Shown here: positions 51,361 to 63,625 of the stretch, piece by piece
Numbering within the stretch: the first letter of the stretch is position 1
Layout: every line of letters begins with the position of its first letter
Source: Yponomeuta sedellus
Taxonomy: Eukaryota > Arthropoda > Insecta > Lepidoptera > Yponomeutidae
Direction: 5' to 3'
DNA: 64,000 nt
NCBI GenBank assembly: GCA_934045075.1
Contig: OW203722.1
Location: forward strand, 20,684,986 to 20,748,985
Notes under the pieces: generated by a model
The model's database searches: none
What the model was told of the DNA's origin: nothing
The model's input: the letters and a program-made list of their open reading frames with translations, nothing else
Made by a program: the position numbers and the translations under genes

Positions 51361-52230
51361 TACATTCACTTTGTGAAAACTTATCGACACATTCATGCAA
51401 TAGTCATTGCGCGAGTAATACCATGCATTTACAGAATCCAATCAATATTTGCTAACTACATGGGCCATATAGCCTCATTTATGAACAAGATTGCTTAAAG
51501 CACTCTTCAGAGACAGTTAAAATTGTCTGGGGTACAAAGAAAAACGTATAACTAAAAACTACGAGTATTTAAACTGCTTCTAAGAATTATTTTAGATAAA
51601 TAGTGTTTTATAAGTCTATTGATAACAGTATTGAAGTTTTGTTTTTTCGTTGAAAAAATTTAGATTTATACCACTGTGTTCAGTTACTTTAGCTAGGTGG
51701 TTGCGCGCACATTATAGGATATTTGTAGAATTTTTTAATACTGTTCCTACTTCGCCATCAAACTGCACTGCAGTTTGGCGAAATTTGTGAAACTAAAACT
51801 GGAAAGGTTGTTTTTTTTTGTTATTAATAAAAAAAAATACTAAAACAAGAACACTCTCTCAAAATATAGCTTACGCTTTGAAAATCACTCCTCTAGTCTC
51901 TTCTAATGTGGGCCAAAATGACCTTCTGTCAAGCGTAAAGCTGCTGTCTGCATGTAGCGGCGTAATATGTTTACGAGTGTGGATTTACTACTGACTGTCA
52001 AGTAGGCCGCTTGAAATATTGCTAGGAGCGACGGAGGTGTTCGGCAAATTGGCCCAATAGCTACGTCTTGTAGGTCGCCCTGGTCTCACGAGTCGAAGGA
52101 AGTCATTTACATATGAGTTTACCACGAAATACTATTACCTAAAGCGCTACCTAAGGCTGATTTTTCAATCCTCAGAATGAAATTAGTTCGTCGAATATCG
52201 TATTAAGCAACCATTTCAAAAATGTGTTGC
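51361..52230. other. unassigned with one hairpin
   Basis: TCGCCATCAAACTGCACTGC faces GCAGTTTGGCGA (51752-51781). No gene. Confidence 0.4.
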
Positions 52231-52235
52231 AATTA

Positions 52236-52655
52236 TACTATTTTTATTTTTAATGCACTAACCCGTGCTAAGGAACAAATTTAAAAAACCTATTTAGAGG
52301 CTAAAAATTTCACCCATGCCGGGATTCGAACCCGCAACCTCTGGCTATCCGTGCCAGCGCTCTACCAATTGAGCCAATGGGCGACTCACGGCATCAGTGA
52401 AATTTCGAACCTCCTTACACCATTCTCTGTATTACGTACAATTAATTAAGTACGTACAATGTATTAAGTCAGATGTCGCTGCCTGTACGTAATACAGAGA
52501 ATGGTGTAAAGAGGTTCGAAATTTCACTGATGCCGGTGAGTCGCCCATTGGCTCAATTGGTAGAGCGCTGGCACGGATAGCCAGAGGTTGCGGGTTCGAA
52601 TCCCGGCATGGGTGAAATTTTTAGCCTCTAAATAGGTTTTTTAAATTTGTTTTTT
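52236..52655. mobile_element. SINE-I inverted pair (fold-back)
   Basis: A reversed unit (52236-52440) faces a forward unit (about 52484-52655), each with an intact tRNA-like head. The spacer of about 43 bp includes ATTAATTAAGTACGTACAAT. Arms are about 170-200 bp and nearly identical, including the shared GATAGCCAGAGGTTGCGGGT. The right unit's tail runs straight into the GATA array. Confidence 0.93.
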
Positions 52656-52657
52656 AA

Positions 52658-54789
<2,132 letters not shown>

Positions 54790-55140
54790 GTGGGGAACAC
54801 TTTGTTGTAGGTACTTACATAAAAATGGAAAATACACTAAAATGAAAAGTAAGTTTCCTTATAAACTTTGGAATTCGATAACTAGGTCAAAATGGAATTT
54901 GATATCTGGTGTGCAAAGTAGTCAAAAAAAAAAACTATGACACCTGTAGCGATCCCAGGCACTACAGCCTCTGAGTGGTCATCACCTAACTTGGCTGCTT
55001 TATGGGTCTTCAGAAATCGAGGTAGTGGGTTTGATACTCATTAGAGCTCGCCGTAATTGATTTGTACTAATGGCCTGAATCTGCGTGTACTTCTATGTTT
55101 GTGATGTCCTTTCCCGGTTATCATAGCAAGTAATCTAATT
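54790..55140 (+). other. unassigned with SINE-X and SINE-A pieces
   Basis: 54955-54990 resembles SINE-A body 2 (CAGGCACTACAGCCTCTGAG). 55015-55140 resembles SINE-X (GTGGGTTTGATACTCATTAG, TTTGTGATGTCCTTTCCCGG). Confidence 0.45.
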
Positions 55141-55146
55141 TATACT

Positions 55147-55286
55147 TAGAATATTTTAGGTACTTAATCGCGTAGTAATTTATTGCTTGGTCAGTCTTCT
55201 CGTGACCACGATGGCTGTAACGTCGTCGAAACGTCGAGGTAAAATAGCAATAAATTACTACGCGATTAAGTCCCGAAAATATTCTA
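55147..55286. repeat. fold-back, 40-bp arms, sister of 43851
   Basis: Arms 55147-55186 and 55247-55286 (CGCGTAGTAATTTATTGC core) differ at a few bases. The centre GTGACCACGATGGCTGTAAC lies in the opposite orientation to the 43.9 kb copy. Confidence 0.88.
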
Positions 55287-55324
55287 ACTATGTGTACAAG
55301 TGGCGAAAGTTTAAAATATGTTAT

Positions 55325-55545
55325 AATCTAATTTACGTACATTTGTGAAGTTATGGTAGCAAATCAACTTGCTAACGGTAAAGGAAAATATCTTGAGGAA
55401 ACCTGAGTATCTGATGTGTTCAAATACCTCAGCGCTTGAAATTGCCAATCCGCGGTGGCCACGCATGGTAATTAAGCCCATACTCTCTCTTTCTTACAGA
55501 TAAGGCCTGTGCCCTGAAGTAGGATGTTTATAGGCAGCATAAAAA
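55325..55545 (+). mobile_element. SINE-A body type 1, headless
   Basis: TTTACGTACATTTGTGAAGT, TCAGCGCTTGAAATTGCCAA, GTAATTAAGCCCATACTCTC, GCCTGTGCCCTGAAGTAGGA, TTTATAGGCAGCAT. Confidence 0.8.
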
Positions 55546-56715
55546 TCCTTAAATGATCAAACATTTCTTAAGAATGATTCCGTGAAAATAACTAAGGCAA
55601 AGATTTTAATATTCGAATCTCATTAAATATTTATGAGCATTCGTTCTCACCGAAAATTGTTTTCGTAAAAATCCAACTTTTAAAATAACGTAATAACCTT
55701 TCAAATGCAAATTTCAATTGTTCCAAGTTAACGCTTCAAAACATTGTTTGTTAGTTTGAATGAACGCCTCTGAAAACATAATGTAACGAACGAAAATTTG
55801 TGTAGAACTAAATGGCGTATTATCTAACATTCAGCGTAGAAAATAATTTATATTCAGCGTCGTACTAGCTGAGCATTTGGTCACTAAATACCTTCAATGC
55901 AACCTAAATTAGAACGGTGCGGGTAATAATAACAACAATGTAACAATGACTTCCATCTAAGCGATGCAGACTAACGAGGCAGGCAAAACGCTGTTTCAGT
56001 TTGACTTTAGAACTATTTATGTTCGAAACACGCCAGATGTAGAGGATTCAACACACTATAATTCACGCAAAACGTCGAGTGAGCCTCGACGCAATCCTTC
56101 ATAGAGCATATTGCTCAGCCACGTCGCGACGAGAAAATGTGGATGTACTTTAAAACGTTTCTAAAAGGCAATGCGCAACAGCTGAACCAAATCGCGGGCC
56201 GCAGCCCTAATGGATATAATAGAAAATGTCGAGTATTGGGTCCATTTGGCGCACACACGCTCGCGTTATATGTACAGTCAACCGGGCCCTAGAGTCTAAT
56301 ACTTACAGAGTTTTGCAGTAGAATGATATAAGTACGACATTGGTTGTTACTTGGCTTAATTTGGTAGTCTACAACAATAGCAGTACAATATCATTCCAAG
56401 GGTATAAGCTGCGCAAATTGAAAAGGCATCTCACGCGACGAAGATCGAATCGCGAGAGGCCGAGTGTAGTAAGTAGCTCAGGTTATACCATTGCAATGCG
56501 ATTGGTTACCAGACTACCGGTAGTGTGAAAGAAACGATCATTACCAGACTAATATGAGTCTATTGAACAACTATGCATTTCAGAGACTCGCCCAACAGGT
56601 CAGCCTTTATATTTTATTGGTAAAGAGTAGGTATACTTGATGTGATGCAGGTTGATGTGGTGTCGACTGTACATAGCTACCGCGATGATAGAATTAGTTG
56701 AATCGTTATTTAAAT
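55546..56715. other. unassigned, possibly low-copy
   Basis: Over 1.1 kb without a match elsewhere in the window. Short frames only (62 codons at 56340). One of the better places to look for intronic or intergenic DNA of a host gene. Confidence 0.4.
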
Positions 56716-56721
56716 CCATGG

Positions 56722-56900
56722 ACCCAATAGGGGATGTATTAGCAAAGGGGAAGATAAAAAGTACCCGGAACCGGCGTGCGTGCATGCAACGACTTATGTA
56801 CGTTGATGAAGCGAAGGTGATCTGTCAGGATCGTGGCAAGTGGCAGTCCCTGGTCTCTGCCTACCCCTCTGGGATACAGGCGTGAGGTTATGTATGTATG
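56722..56900 (+). pseudogene. TATG-tailed LINE C-terminal fragment
   Basis: CCAATAGGGGATGTATTAGC to CAGGCGTGAGGTTATGTATG. Encodes DVLAKGKIKSTRNRRACMQR, CQDRGKWQSLVSAYPSGIQA and a normal stop. The tail has only three TATG-like units. Confidence 0.82.
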
Positions 56901-56935
56901 TTATTTAAATTCTTCGATGTAGTTTGATACGAGTA

Positions 56936-57068
56936 GAACCGCAGTCTACGCCGTCTAGGTGTATTTCCAGATTTGTGATGTCTTCGCCTGGTTACTACAG
57001 CACAGGGAATCCTAATTTGAGACCAGTCATTTTGTTGTGTGGAAATAAGTTATTTATTTATTACGTAC
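56936..57068 (+). mobile_element. SINE-X body with a TTTA tail
   Basis: GATTTGTGATGTCTTCGCCT, GGTTACTACAGCACAGGGAA, GTTATTTATTTATTA end. Confidence 0.55.
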
Positions 57069-57240
57069 GTAACACGATGCTAGAAATAGCGGAATCACTG
57101 TCTAAGTTCTGCAATTAAGTCTGATCTACGAATGAATGTAAACGCATGAGCTTTAAAACAGCTTTACAAAATTGTTAGCTCCCATGTATGTGGGCCAAAT
57201 CCGGTTTAGTTAAACGACGCAATTTGGTGAGTATCAAACT

Positions 57241-57312
57241 GAAATCGCTGTAATAGAATCGAACTCGAGCTCCATTGAGTGCACCCACCGCTGAGCTACA
57301 GGATTGGGGGTG
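57241..57312 (-). mobile_element. tRNA-like SINE head, isolated
   Basis: Reverse complement: CCTGTAGCTCAGCGGTGGGT (A box) and GAGTTCGATTCT (B box). No known body follows. The stems are too poor for a working tRNA. Confidence 0.5.
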
Positions 57313-57660
57313 GACGGGTCGCCGCCCTAATCATGTAACCTATACGATTACCTCCATGATCTGTAAGCGCTGAGCTCATAAATACGGGAGCTGTAGTGTG
57401 GCCAGTGAATGAAAACTCCAATGTCATAAGAACTGGTAGATTTATTCTATGGTAACACTCAACTTAAGTAACATGTATTGTTATAGTAATATAATGGGTA
57501 ACCTAGTATAGAACATAGGGCTGACTGCGTGGCTATCGCACCCTGATGTTATCCTAGCTTGCTAACACCCGAGGACTGCGGAGCTATCGCACAGATGCAG
57601 CGACCTGACTTTGAGCAGACTGAGGAGCTATCGTACTTATTGCCAGCTGGCTATCGAATG
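57313..57660. other. unassigned sequence
   Basis: GACTGCGTGGCTATCGCACC and GGACTGCGGAGCTATCGCAC form loose direct repeats of about 65 bp (57521-57660), perhaps a decayed minisatellite. Confidence 0.4.
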
Positions 57661-57925
57661 AATCTCTGCTTTTTTTTTTAACCCTATAAAGGGCACCCTC
57701 CGGAGGACACGGGGGAGGGAGGTGGTGAATGCTCATGCATAACAGCACGGACCCGGCCGTGCTGCCAATGTGGGACTCACAAGAAGTGCGCCTACCCACT
57801 AAACACCACCTTGGGACTGGTTTTGGTCCTAAAGACCCCTACACCCACATCGGGAGCGACCCCCCTCGAGGCCGAGGAGGGCGCACAGCGGAGCTCCCTA
57901 GCGGAGCGTCCGCTTAGAAGAGTTT
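57661..57925. other. GC-rich segment, perhaps a retroelement piece
   Basis: CACGGACCCGGCCGTGCTGC hairpin, CCCCTCGAGGCCGAGGAGGG, then AGCGGAGCGTCCGCT. The composition is unlike its surroundings. The minus strand ends AGGGTTAAAAAAAAAGC, so it could be a LINE 5' or 3' fragment read leftward. Confidence 0.35.
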
Positions 57926-57926
57926 A

Positions 57927-58086
57927 TACATACATACATACATACATACGTATGTATGTATGTATGTATGTATGTATGTATGTATGTATGTATGTATGTA
58001 TGTATGTATGTATGTATGTATGTACGTACATACATACATACATACATACATACATACATACATACATACATACATACATACATACG
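57927..58086. repeat. palindromic CATA/TATG/CATA microsatellite
   Basis: About 6 CATA units, then about 18 TATG units after ACGTATG, then about 15 CATA units after GTACGTAC. Two switch points turn it into nested inverted repeats. Confidence 0.95.
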
Positions 58087-58655
58087 ACGGATGTTTATAA
58101 GAGTAAATAAAGATATAACGGAATAAAAAAAAAAGCTCGCTTTGTCAAACATCAACTTCTGTTTCTATGTGTAGAAATTTAACGTTTCAGTGATAATCTA
58201 TCAGTTTTCCAAATAAAGTAAAATAAGTGTCTAATTTAAAAAATGTATGTTATTTCATTTTGTGTACTGTTACTTGTATTGTTGGTTGTATATCGTTTCA
58301 TAGTTGCTGTAGATAGAACATTCATTAAGTTCACACTACAGTTCAAAGTCTTCACAAATAAAACAAAATTTAGTTTTAAAAAAAATTGTCCATTTTATGT
58401 CACGACGACGTGACTATGGCAGAATTTGTCGACATTGGCCTGTTGAATCTCTGCTGCCGTGCGCCCGTTTATATAGGCTCCTTGCGTGTAGCTGTGTGCG
58501 TGCTGCCGTATAAGCACAGTAGGACATCAATGTGTTGTGGTTGCGTTCCATTCTATGCATGCTTGCTACAGAGCTCAATTTGTCGGTCGATAACTTTTAG
58601 AGCACTGCTCCTTTGGTATTTTTCAATATCGGTATAATAATCGGTGAGGCAACAC
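58087..58655. other. unassigned sequence
   Basis: A plus frame of 83 codons (58386-58637) has Cys-rich stretches but no domain and no upstream context. I do not call it. Confidence 0.35.
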
Positions 58656-58835
58656 TTCAATGATATTTTTAAAAACCTATTTTGACGCTAAAATTCCACC
58701 CAGGCCGGGACTCGAACCCGCGACCTCTGGCTAACCGTGCTAGCGCTCTCCTAACTAAGCTAATGGGTGACTAACCGGCATCGGTGAAATTTTGAACCTC
58801 CTTACAATACTCTCTGTACCTATAACGTACAGGCA
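58656..58835 (-). mobile_element. SINE-I, diverged copy
   Basis: Reverse complement: GGTCGCGGGTTCGAGTCCCG, TTTTAGCGTCAAAATAGG. It lacks the TTAGTGCATT end. Confidence 0.78.
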
Positions 58836-59152
58836 GCAATAATGATAACTTCTTTAACAACTAAATAATTATTTGATGCAATGTAAAAGAAAAACTGATA
58901 ATCATGTTTACCTATATCTATGTACCTATTATGTTACTATTTTTGTTCCCTTGCATAAATCTAGCAGTCTGTTGCTATAGATGAAACCTTTAAATTGCTT
59001 ATTAGTTTATAAGTTTCATATGTTGTTTAACAGTTGTTGGATTTTCATAGATAACAAATAAATAAATATTTCGTTATCGTTATCAACCCTCAAAGGTTTG
59101 TCAACACCTCTTACACATTATGTGTTCCTTCACCGTTAATTTGATTTTTAAT
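58836..59152. other. unassigned; one SINE-5S tail stub
   Basis: TCGTTATCGTTATCAACCCT (59073-59092) is the reversed terminal GATAAC repeat and AGGGTTGATAACG end of SINE-5S without its body. Confidence 0.4.
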
Positions 59153-59156
59153 GATT

Positions 59157-59455
59157 ACGATATCAACCCTTGTATGTCCCCACTGCTGGGGCTTGGGTCT
59201 CTTCCTGCATCACAGGATGATGATGGTCCACCACGGGGTTGGAGTCTGGGTTGGTGGAGGATTGTAAGACAGTGGCGAGCCTTACTGTCAGAAGCCTCTG
59301 ACATGGCTTAACGACTGCCATTGTATGACAGCTGGCACCAACGGCTTAACATCCCTTGCGAAGCACGGAAGCGCTCGGAAAAATGCCACTAGCTGTAGTC
59401 ACGGGGTGGTCACACATCCTGCACCTGACTGCTCCTGTTGTTACTTAACTCCAAT
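59157..59455 (-). mobile_element. SINE-5S, 5'-truncated
   Basis: From CAACCCTTGTATGTCCCCAC to CTGCTCCTGTTGTTACTTAA. It contains the 5S C-box side (GTCACGGGGTGGTCACACAT) but loses the 5' palindrome where the LINE begins. Confidence 0.83.
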
Positions 59456-59465
59456 CTCTTAAGAC

Positions 59466-59912
59466 CAAGGTCTACAACCAATGTGTCCTGCCCATACTTA
59501 CTTACGGTGCGGAAACATGGACGCTCACCAAGCAAAATACGCACAAAATAAAAGTTGCACAAAGAGCGATGGAGCGTGCCATGCTGAGCATATCGCTTGT
59601 GGACCGCGTACCTAACGTAGAAATTCGTCGAAGAACCAAGATCGAAGACGTTGGTGAGCGGATCACAGACTTAAAGTGAAGATGGGCGGGACACTTCGCT
59701 AGAAAGGAAGACGGCCGGTGGACCAGGGCAGTATTGGAGTGGTGGCCAAGGGAGGGAAGGAGGTTGGTAGGCAGACCACCGACATGATGGTCAGACGACA
59801 TCGTGAGGGTTGCGGGCCAGAGATGGATCAGGTTAGCACAGGACCGTGAGGAATGGCGCAATAAAAAGGAGGCCTATGCCCAGCAGTGGGTTGATGTGGG
59901 CTGATTATAGAT
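59466..59912 (+). pseudogene. RTE-type LINE C-terminal fragment
   Basis: KVYNQCVLPILTYGAETWTL, QRAMERAMLSISLVDRV, then a stop in place of Trp, RWAGHFARKEDGRWTRAVLE, GRRLVGRPPT, another stop, DREEWRNKKEAYAQQW. The 3' end GCCTATGCCCAGCAGTGGGT then GTGGGCTGATTATAGAT closely parallels the SINE-5S 3' end. Same family as 39767-42757. Confidence 0.88.
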
Positions 59913-60230
59913 TATTTACAGTAAGGAATGAAATTTAAAATCCGTCCGCTATAAAAAAAGGATCCGCTAGATCTAGCACAGTAAAAGCTATATTTTTACC
60001 GTAATTTCTGAATTGCGACGGTTGGCATCCGTCATTTTAGCTTCAAATACCATTTGGCGATTTTAAACGCTTGTAATTTGTAAATGTATGGAGCGTTTGG
60101 AGCGCTAATATTTCACAGATTCCTCATAACTCTGAACGCTTTGACGTAATAAAACGGGCGTTTGGACGTCAAAATTCTTTCTGCGAAGTAACGGTTTGTT
60201 TTATCTAATCTACACTAATATTATGAAGCG
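59913..60230. other. unassigned sequence
   Basis: TTTGGCGATTTTAAACGC (60053) loosely resembles GTTTGGCGATTTTAACCGCT at 38803; otherwise nothing. Confidence 0.35.
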
Positions 60231-60232
60231 GC

Positions 60233-60296
60233 GGCCCAGTGGGTAGAACAATACTCGGAAGTGAGAATCCCAGGTTTGATTCTCAGTGCGGGCATG
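60233..60296 (+). mobile_element. SINE-A head fragment
   Basis: GGCGGCCCAGTGGGTAGAAC and CCAGGTTTGATTCTCAGTGC, then cut at the junction with SINE-I. Confidence 0.7.
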
Positions 60297-60300
60297 ACCA

Positions 60301-60835
60301 ACCTCTTTACACTATTCTCTGTATTACGTACATGCATTACGTAACGAGGTTCGAAATTTCACTGATGCTGGTGAGTCGCCCATTAGCTCAGTTGGATAAA
60401 GCGCTGGCACGGATAGCCAGAGGTCGCGGGTTCGAATCCCGGCATGGGTGGAATTTTTAGCCTCTAAATAGGTTTTTAAAATTGTCCTTAGCACGGGTTA
60501 GTGCATTAAAAATAAAAATAGTATACTCATGTGGGTACAGCGATATCATTCCGATGTAAAAACCTAACTGCAAAGTAGGTAGTCGGGGCTGTAAGTGATG
60601 CAATCTACTTTAGCCAGATGTCACTGCCTGTACGTAATACAGAGAATAGTGTAAAGAGGTTCGAAATTTCACTGATGCTGGTGAGTCGCCCATTAGCTCA
60701 GTTGGATAGAGCGCTGGCACGGATAGCCAGAGGTCGCGGGTTCGAATCCCGGCATGGGTGGAATTTTTAGCCTCTAAATAGGTTTTTAAAATTGTCCTTA
60801 GCACGGGTTAGTGCATTAAAAATAATAATAGTTTA
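60301..60835 (+). mobile_element. SINE-I in a 310-bp tandem, two heads
   Basis: Two units with the same phase as at 14.4 kb, heads at 60373 and 60683 (period 310). Each has GTCGCCCATTAGCTCAGTTG, GGGTTCGAATCCCGGCATGG and TTTTTAGCCTCTAAATAGG. The linker GTGGGTACAGCGATATCATT occurs at both loci, so the 310-bp unit, not just the SINE, is what is tandemised. Confidence 0.92.
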
Positions 60836-60839
60836 GATG

Positions 60840-61300
60840 AAAGATTGTTTACATGTTAGTAAATTTGTATGTATTGAGTGAACAGTGAGAGTACATTCTT
60901 TCACCAGTATTTATAAACTGAACCTTAGTGGATATAGGCCAGAGACCACGAGATTGTAGTTGCGGACACTGCTAGTCCATTAAAATCAAAATCAAAGGCA
61001 GTGGACATTGTACCTTGTTCATAACATTAAATACTATAAGGTAGAGTGCTGATGATAAGACAATTAGGTTCTCCTCCTAATCGTCTCATAAAGCACCTTT
61101 ACAGGGTTACAAAATTGTCTTACATACTTTGTGAGACAATTATGATTGTGATTCAAAAAGTATATTTTTTACGTGTAGGGAATCGTGGTCATACGGGGGT
61201 TAAAATATTGTGCAACCCATATCAAACATATCTGTTCAGATACAACAACATACAACACGGCCACTTCAAGTATCGCAATTGTTTGAAAATTTTAGAATTT
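60840..61300. other. unassigned AT-rich sequence
   Basis: A plus frame of 99 codons (61046-61345) has no recognised domain; it may be the upstream part of the coding remnant that follows, in a shifted frame. Confidence 0.35.
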
Positions 61301-61305
61301 TCAAT

Positions 61306-61461
61306 GTTTGATTACCGGAAGTGGACAATTTGTTATCGGCGCTGAATAAAAGGTTTCCAAGATCCCTAAATAGTGTCAATTTGACGCAAACACTATTATG
61401 CAAAACTTTTGAAGGTACAATCAAATTACAACCACATTTGGATAAAATCACATCACACTAA
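61306..61461 (+). pseudogene. coding-like remnant of unknown protein
   Basis: The frame starting after a TGA reads LPEVDNLLSALNKRFP, RSLNSVNLTQTLLCKTFEG, TIKLQPHLDKITSH and stops. The residue mix looks like real coding sequence (perhaps a transposable-element protein C-terminus), but I cannot name it. Confidence 0.3.
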
Positions 61462-61672
61462 TTTTATAAAGGCGAAAGTTTTTGTGCGTATCTGTTTGTT
61501 GCTTCTTCACGTCTAAATAGCTGGAGCGTTTTTAATACAATTTGGTATGGAGTTAGCTGACACACTGGATTAAAACATAGACTACGTTTTACTGCGGGAA
61601 AATATCGTATTCCCATGGGGAAATCGATAAGCCGCGGGTAACACCGCGGGGCACAGCTAGTGTAATAACATT
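61455..61672 (-). repeat. intact copy of the repeat split at 49.8 kb
   Basis: Reverse complement: CTAGCTGTGCCCCGCGGTGT, TACCCGCGGCTTATCGATTT, TAAAACGTAGTCTATGTTTT, GTGTCAGCTAACTCCATACC. The class is uncertain; similar sequences are widespread in Lepidoptera from memory. Confidence 0.7.
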
Positions 61673-61679
61673 GTTATAC

Positions 61680-61800
61680 AATTTTTATTTTTAATGCACT
61701 AACCCGTGCTAAGACCAATTTTTATAACATTTTTTTTTTTGGAATTGGAAGTGGACAATTGTTTTTTTTTTAGCCTCTAAATAGGTTTTTTAATAACATT
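61680..61800. mobile_element. SINE-I fold-back remnant
   Basis: A reversed tail (TTTTTAATGCACTAACCCGT) faces a forward tail (TTTTTAGCCTCTAAATAGG) across about 55 bp including GGAATTGGAAGTGGACAATT. Both heads are lost. Confidence 0.75.
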
Positions 61801-62395
61801 CTGTTAACCTATAATCAGCATGTAGCTCCTGCAGCACAGCTGCAAACTTTTTTATCGCTCACACGCATAGTACCATTTTGTTTTGCCAAAATAAACTTAG
61901 ATGCCTAGTCAACATCACGATAATAAGGCGTCATGCGGCGGGGGCGGTAACCATCGCACCCGACCTCCTTGCAAATATTTACCCGAATATTTTGCCAAGT
62001 ATAACAAGTTACAAAAAGCCATCAACAAGCTCGTATATCACACTGATTCCCCGACCGTAAAACACCTAGCAGACCATAAAAAGTAAAGTATCCAGGGAGC
62101 ATAATAGGTATTTGCATAAAAAATTCTGCCCGCCCGCCCCGTTGAAGTGCGAAGATGAATAACGAGCGGCCGGGACAAACTTCTCGCCAGTTATTATTAT
62201 AGTTGTCGATCAAAATCGGGGGGCCGGTCCTGAACTTTGCCGTGTCCGAAAATGTCCCTAAATTGTCCTTGAAGCGACCTAACCTAACAATTTATATTCA
62301 GACCGGGGGCCTTTTTCCTCGGAACTAAGGAAAGTATATCAGATGCTCCAGAAAGATGATGCTGTTCTGAAAGATTGTCGAAATATTCCTTTATA
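61801..62395. other. unassigned sequence
   Basis: Two overlapping plus frames of about 60 codons (61878-62086) have no domain. 62120-62290 is GC-richer. Confidence 0.35.
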
Positions 62396-62399
62396 AATA

Positions 62400-62588
62400 A
62401 TAACAATAACAACATTTACATACTCGCATATACATTGCTTCTGGCCCCACACTAGGATACCCTGTCGGGTACCAGAAACTGCGACATCCCAAACATGTTA
62501 ACATCCAAGAACTGGGATTGTTTTTATTTTCTTTTTGTCTCCAGCCGGGGATCAAACCTAGGACCTCTCGCATGGTAGGCAGATGCAA
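62400..62588 (-). mobile_element. SINE-W copy
   Basis: Reverse complement: CCTACCATGCGAGAGGTCCT, GGTTTGATCCCCGGCTGG, GTGTGGGGCCAGAAGCAATG. The first part of the head is replaced. Confidence 0.83.
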
Positions 62589-62745
62589 TAAATACTTTTA
62601 GGGTCACGTCTCTAATAATGAAATAAAAAAGGATTATAATAACAAAATTCCCTGTCCCGCGAAGTCAGCATGCAGCAATGCACCATGGCAATGACGAATT
62701 TTAGCGATAATTTAAATTAATAACTTACATTATAGAGCGACGGTT

Positions 62746-63285
62746 GTGGCCTAAAGTCGGCCCACTATAAGCGTTGCGTGGCAGAACCACCGCTTATTTT
62801 TCTCAGTGGCCTAACGTCTTCCCACTGTGAGACTTGTGCCAGTACCACAGCTTAATTAGCTGTGGCCTAAAGTCTGCCCACTGTAAGAGTTGTATGGCAG
62901 TACCACTGCTAAATTGGCAGTGGCCAAAAGTTTGTCCACGATAAGAGTTGTGTAGCAGTACCACTGCTAAATTAGCAGTGGCCTAAAGTCGGCCCGCTGT
63001 CAGATTTGTGTGGCAGTACCACTTACCCGTGCTAAATTAGCAGTGGCCTAAAGTCTGCTCCCAATAAGAGTTGTGTAGCAGTACCACTGCTAAATTAGCA
63101 GTGGCCTAAAGTTTGCCCAATGTAAGAGCTGTGAGGTAGTACCACTGCTAAATTAGCAGTGGCCTAAAGTTTGTCTACTGTAAGAATTGTGTGGCAGTAC
63201 CAATGCTAACTTGGCAGTGCCTTAAAGTCTGCCTACGGTCAGATTTGTGTGGCAGTACCACTGCTAAATTAGAAGTGGCCTAAAG
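62746..63285. repeat. 58-bp minisatellite with junction palindrome
   Basis: Nine units plus part of a tenth, each GTGGCCTAAAGTCTGCCCAC, GTAAGAGTTGTGTGGCAGT, ACCACTGCTAAATTAGCA with 5-20% divergence. At each junction CCACTGCTAA/ATTAGCAGTGG makes a 21-bp near-perfect palindrome. One unit (about 62979-63043) carries an extra CTTACCCG. Confidence 0.95.
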
Positions 63286-63407
63286 ATCGTGTAGGTATTA
63301 AAAAATACATGATGTAATAAAATCCCAATATCTAACCAAATATGAGGGGTTCTTTCCGAAAATTCACAGTTCCGTTTTAAAAAAATGTGTAATATAAAAT
63401 AAAATCA

Positions 63408-63625
63408 CGTCTGTATCCTAGAGAGGTAGGCAGAGTTAAGGAACTCCACTTGCCATGATCCTAACAGATCACCTTTGCCTCACCAACGTTCATTAGTAGT
63501 TGCATACACGCACTCCGGATTCGGGTATTTTTATCTTGTCCTTTGCTAATACATCCCCAATTTCGTTGAGGAATGTCCGACTGGACCTTTACCTTTCCTT
63601 CTACCCACATCGACTCGATATATTT
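63408..63625 (-). pseudogene. TATG-tailed LINE C-terminal fragment, diverged
   Basis: Reverse complement: AACAAAACAAATATATCGAG, GGGGATGTATTAGCAAAGGA, GATCTGTTAGGATCATGGCA (a stop replaces Gln), CTCTAGGATACAGACGTGAT. Older than the other copies. Confidence 0.75.

Noticed and set aside
60373..60450. Functional tRNA-Ile gene
   Set aside because: The cloverleaf is good and the T-arm intact, but the anticodon loop (ACGGATA) is wrong and every copy is followed by the same SINE tail.
62746..63285. CRISPR-like repeat with palindromic units
   Set aside because: The whole 58-bp unit repeats, including the would-be spacer; no cas genes; an insect genome.
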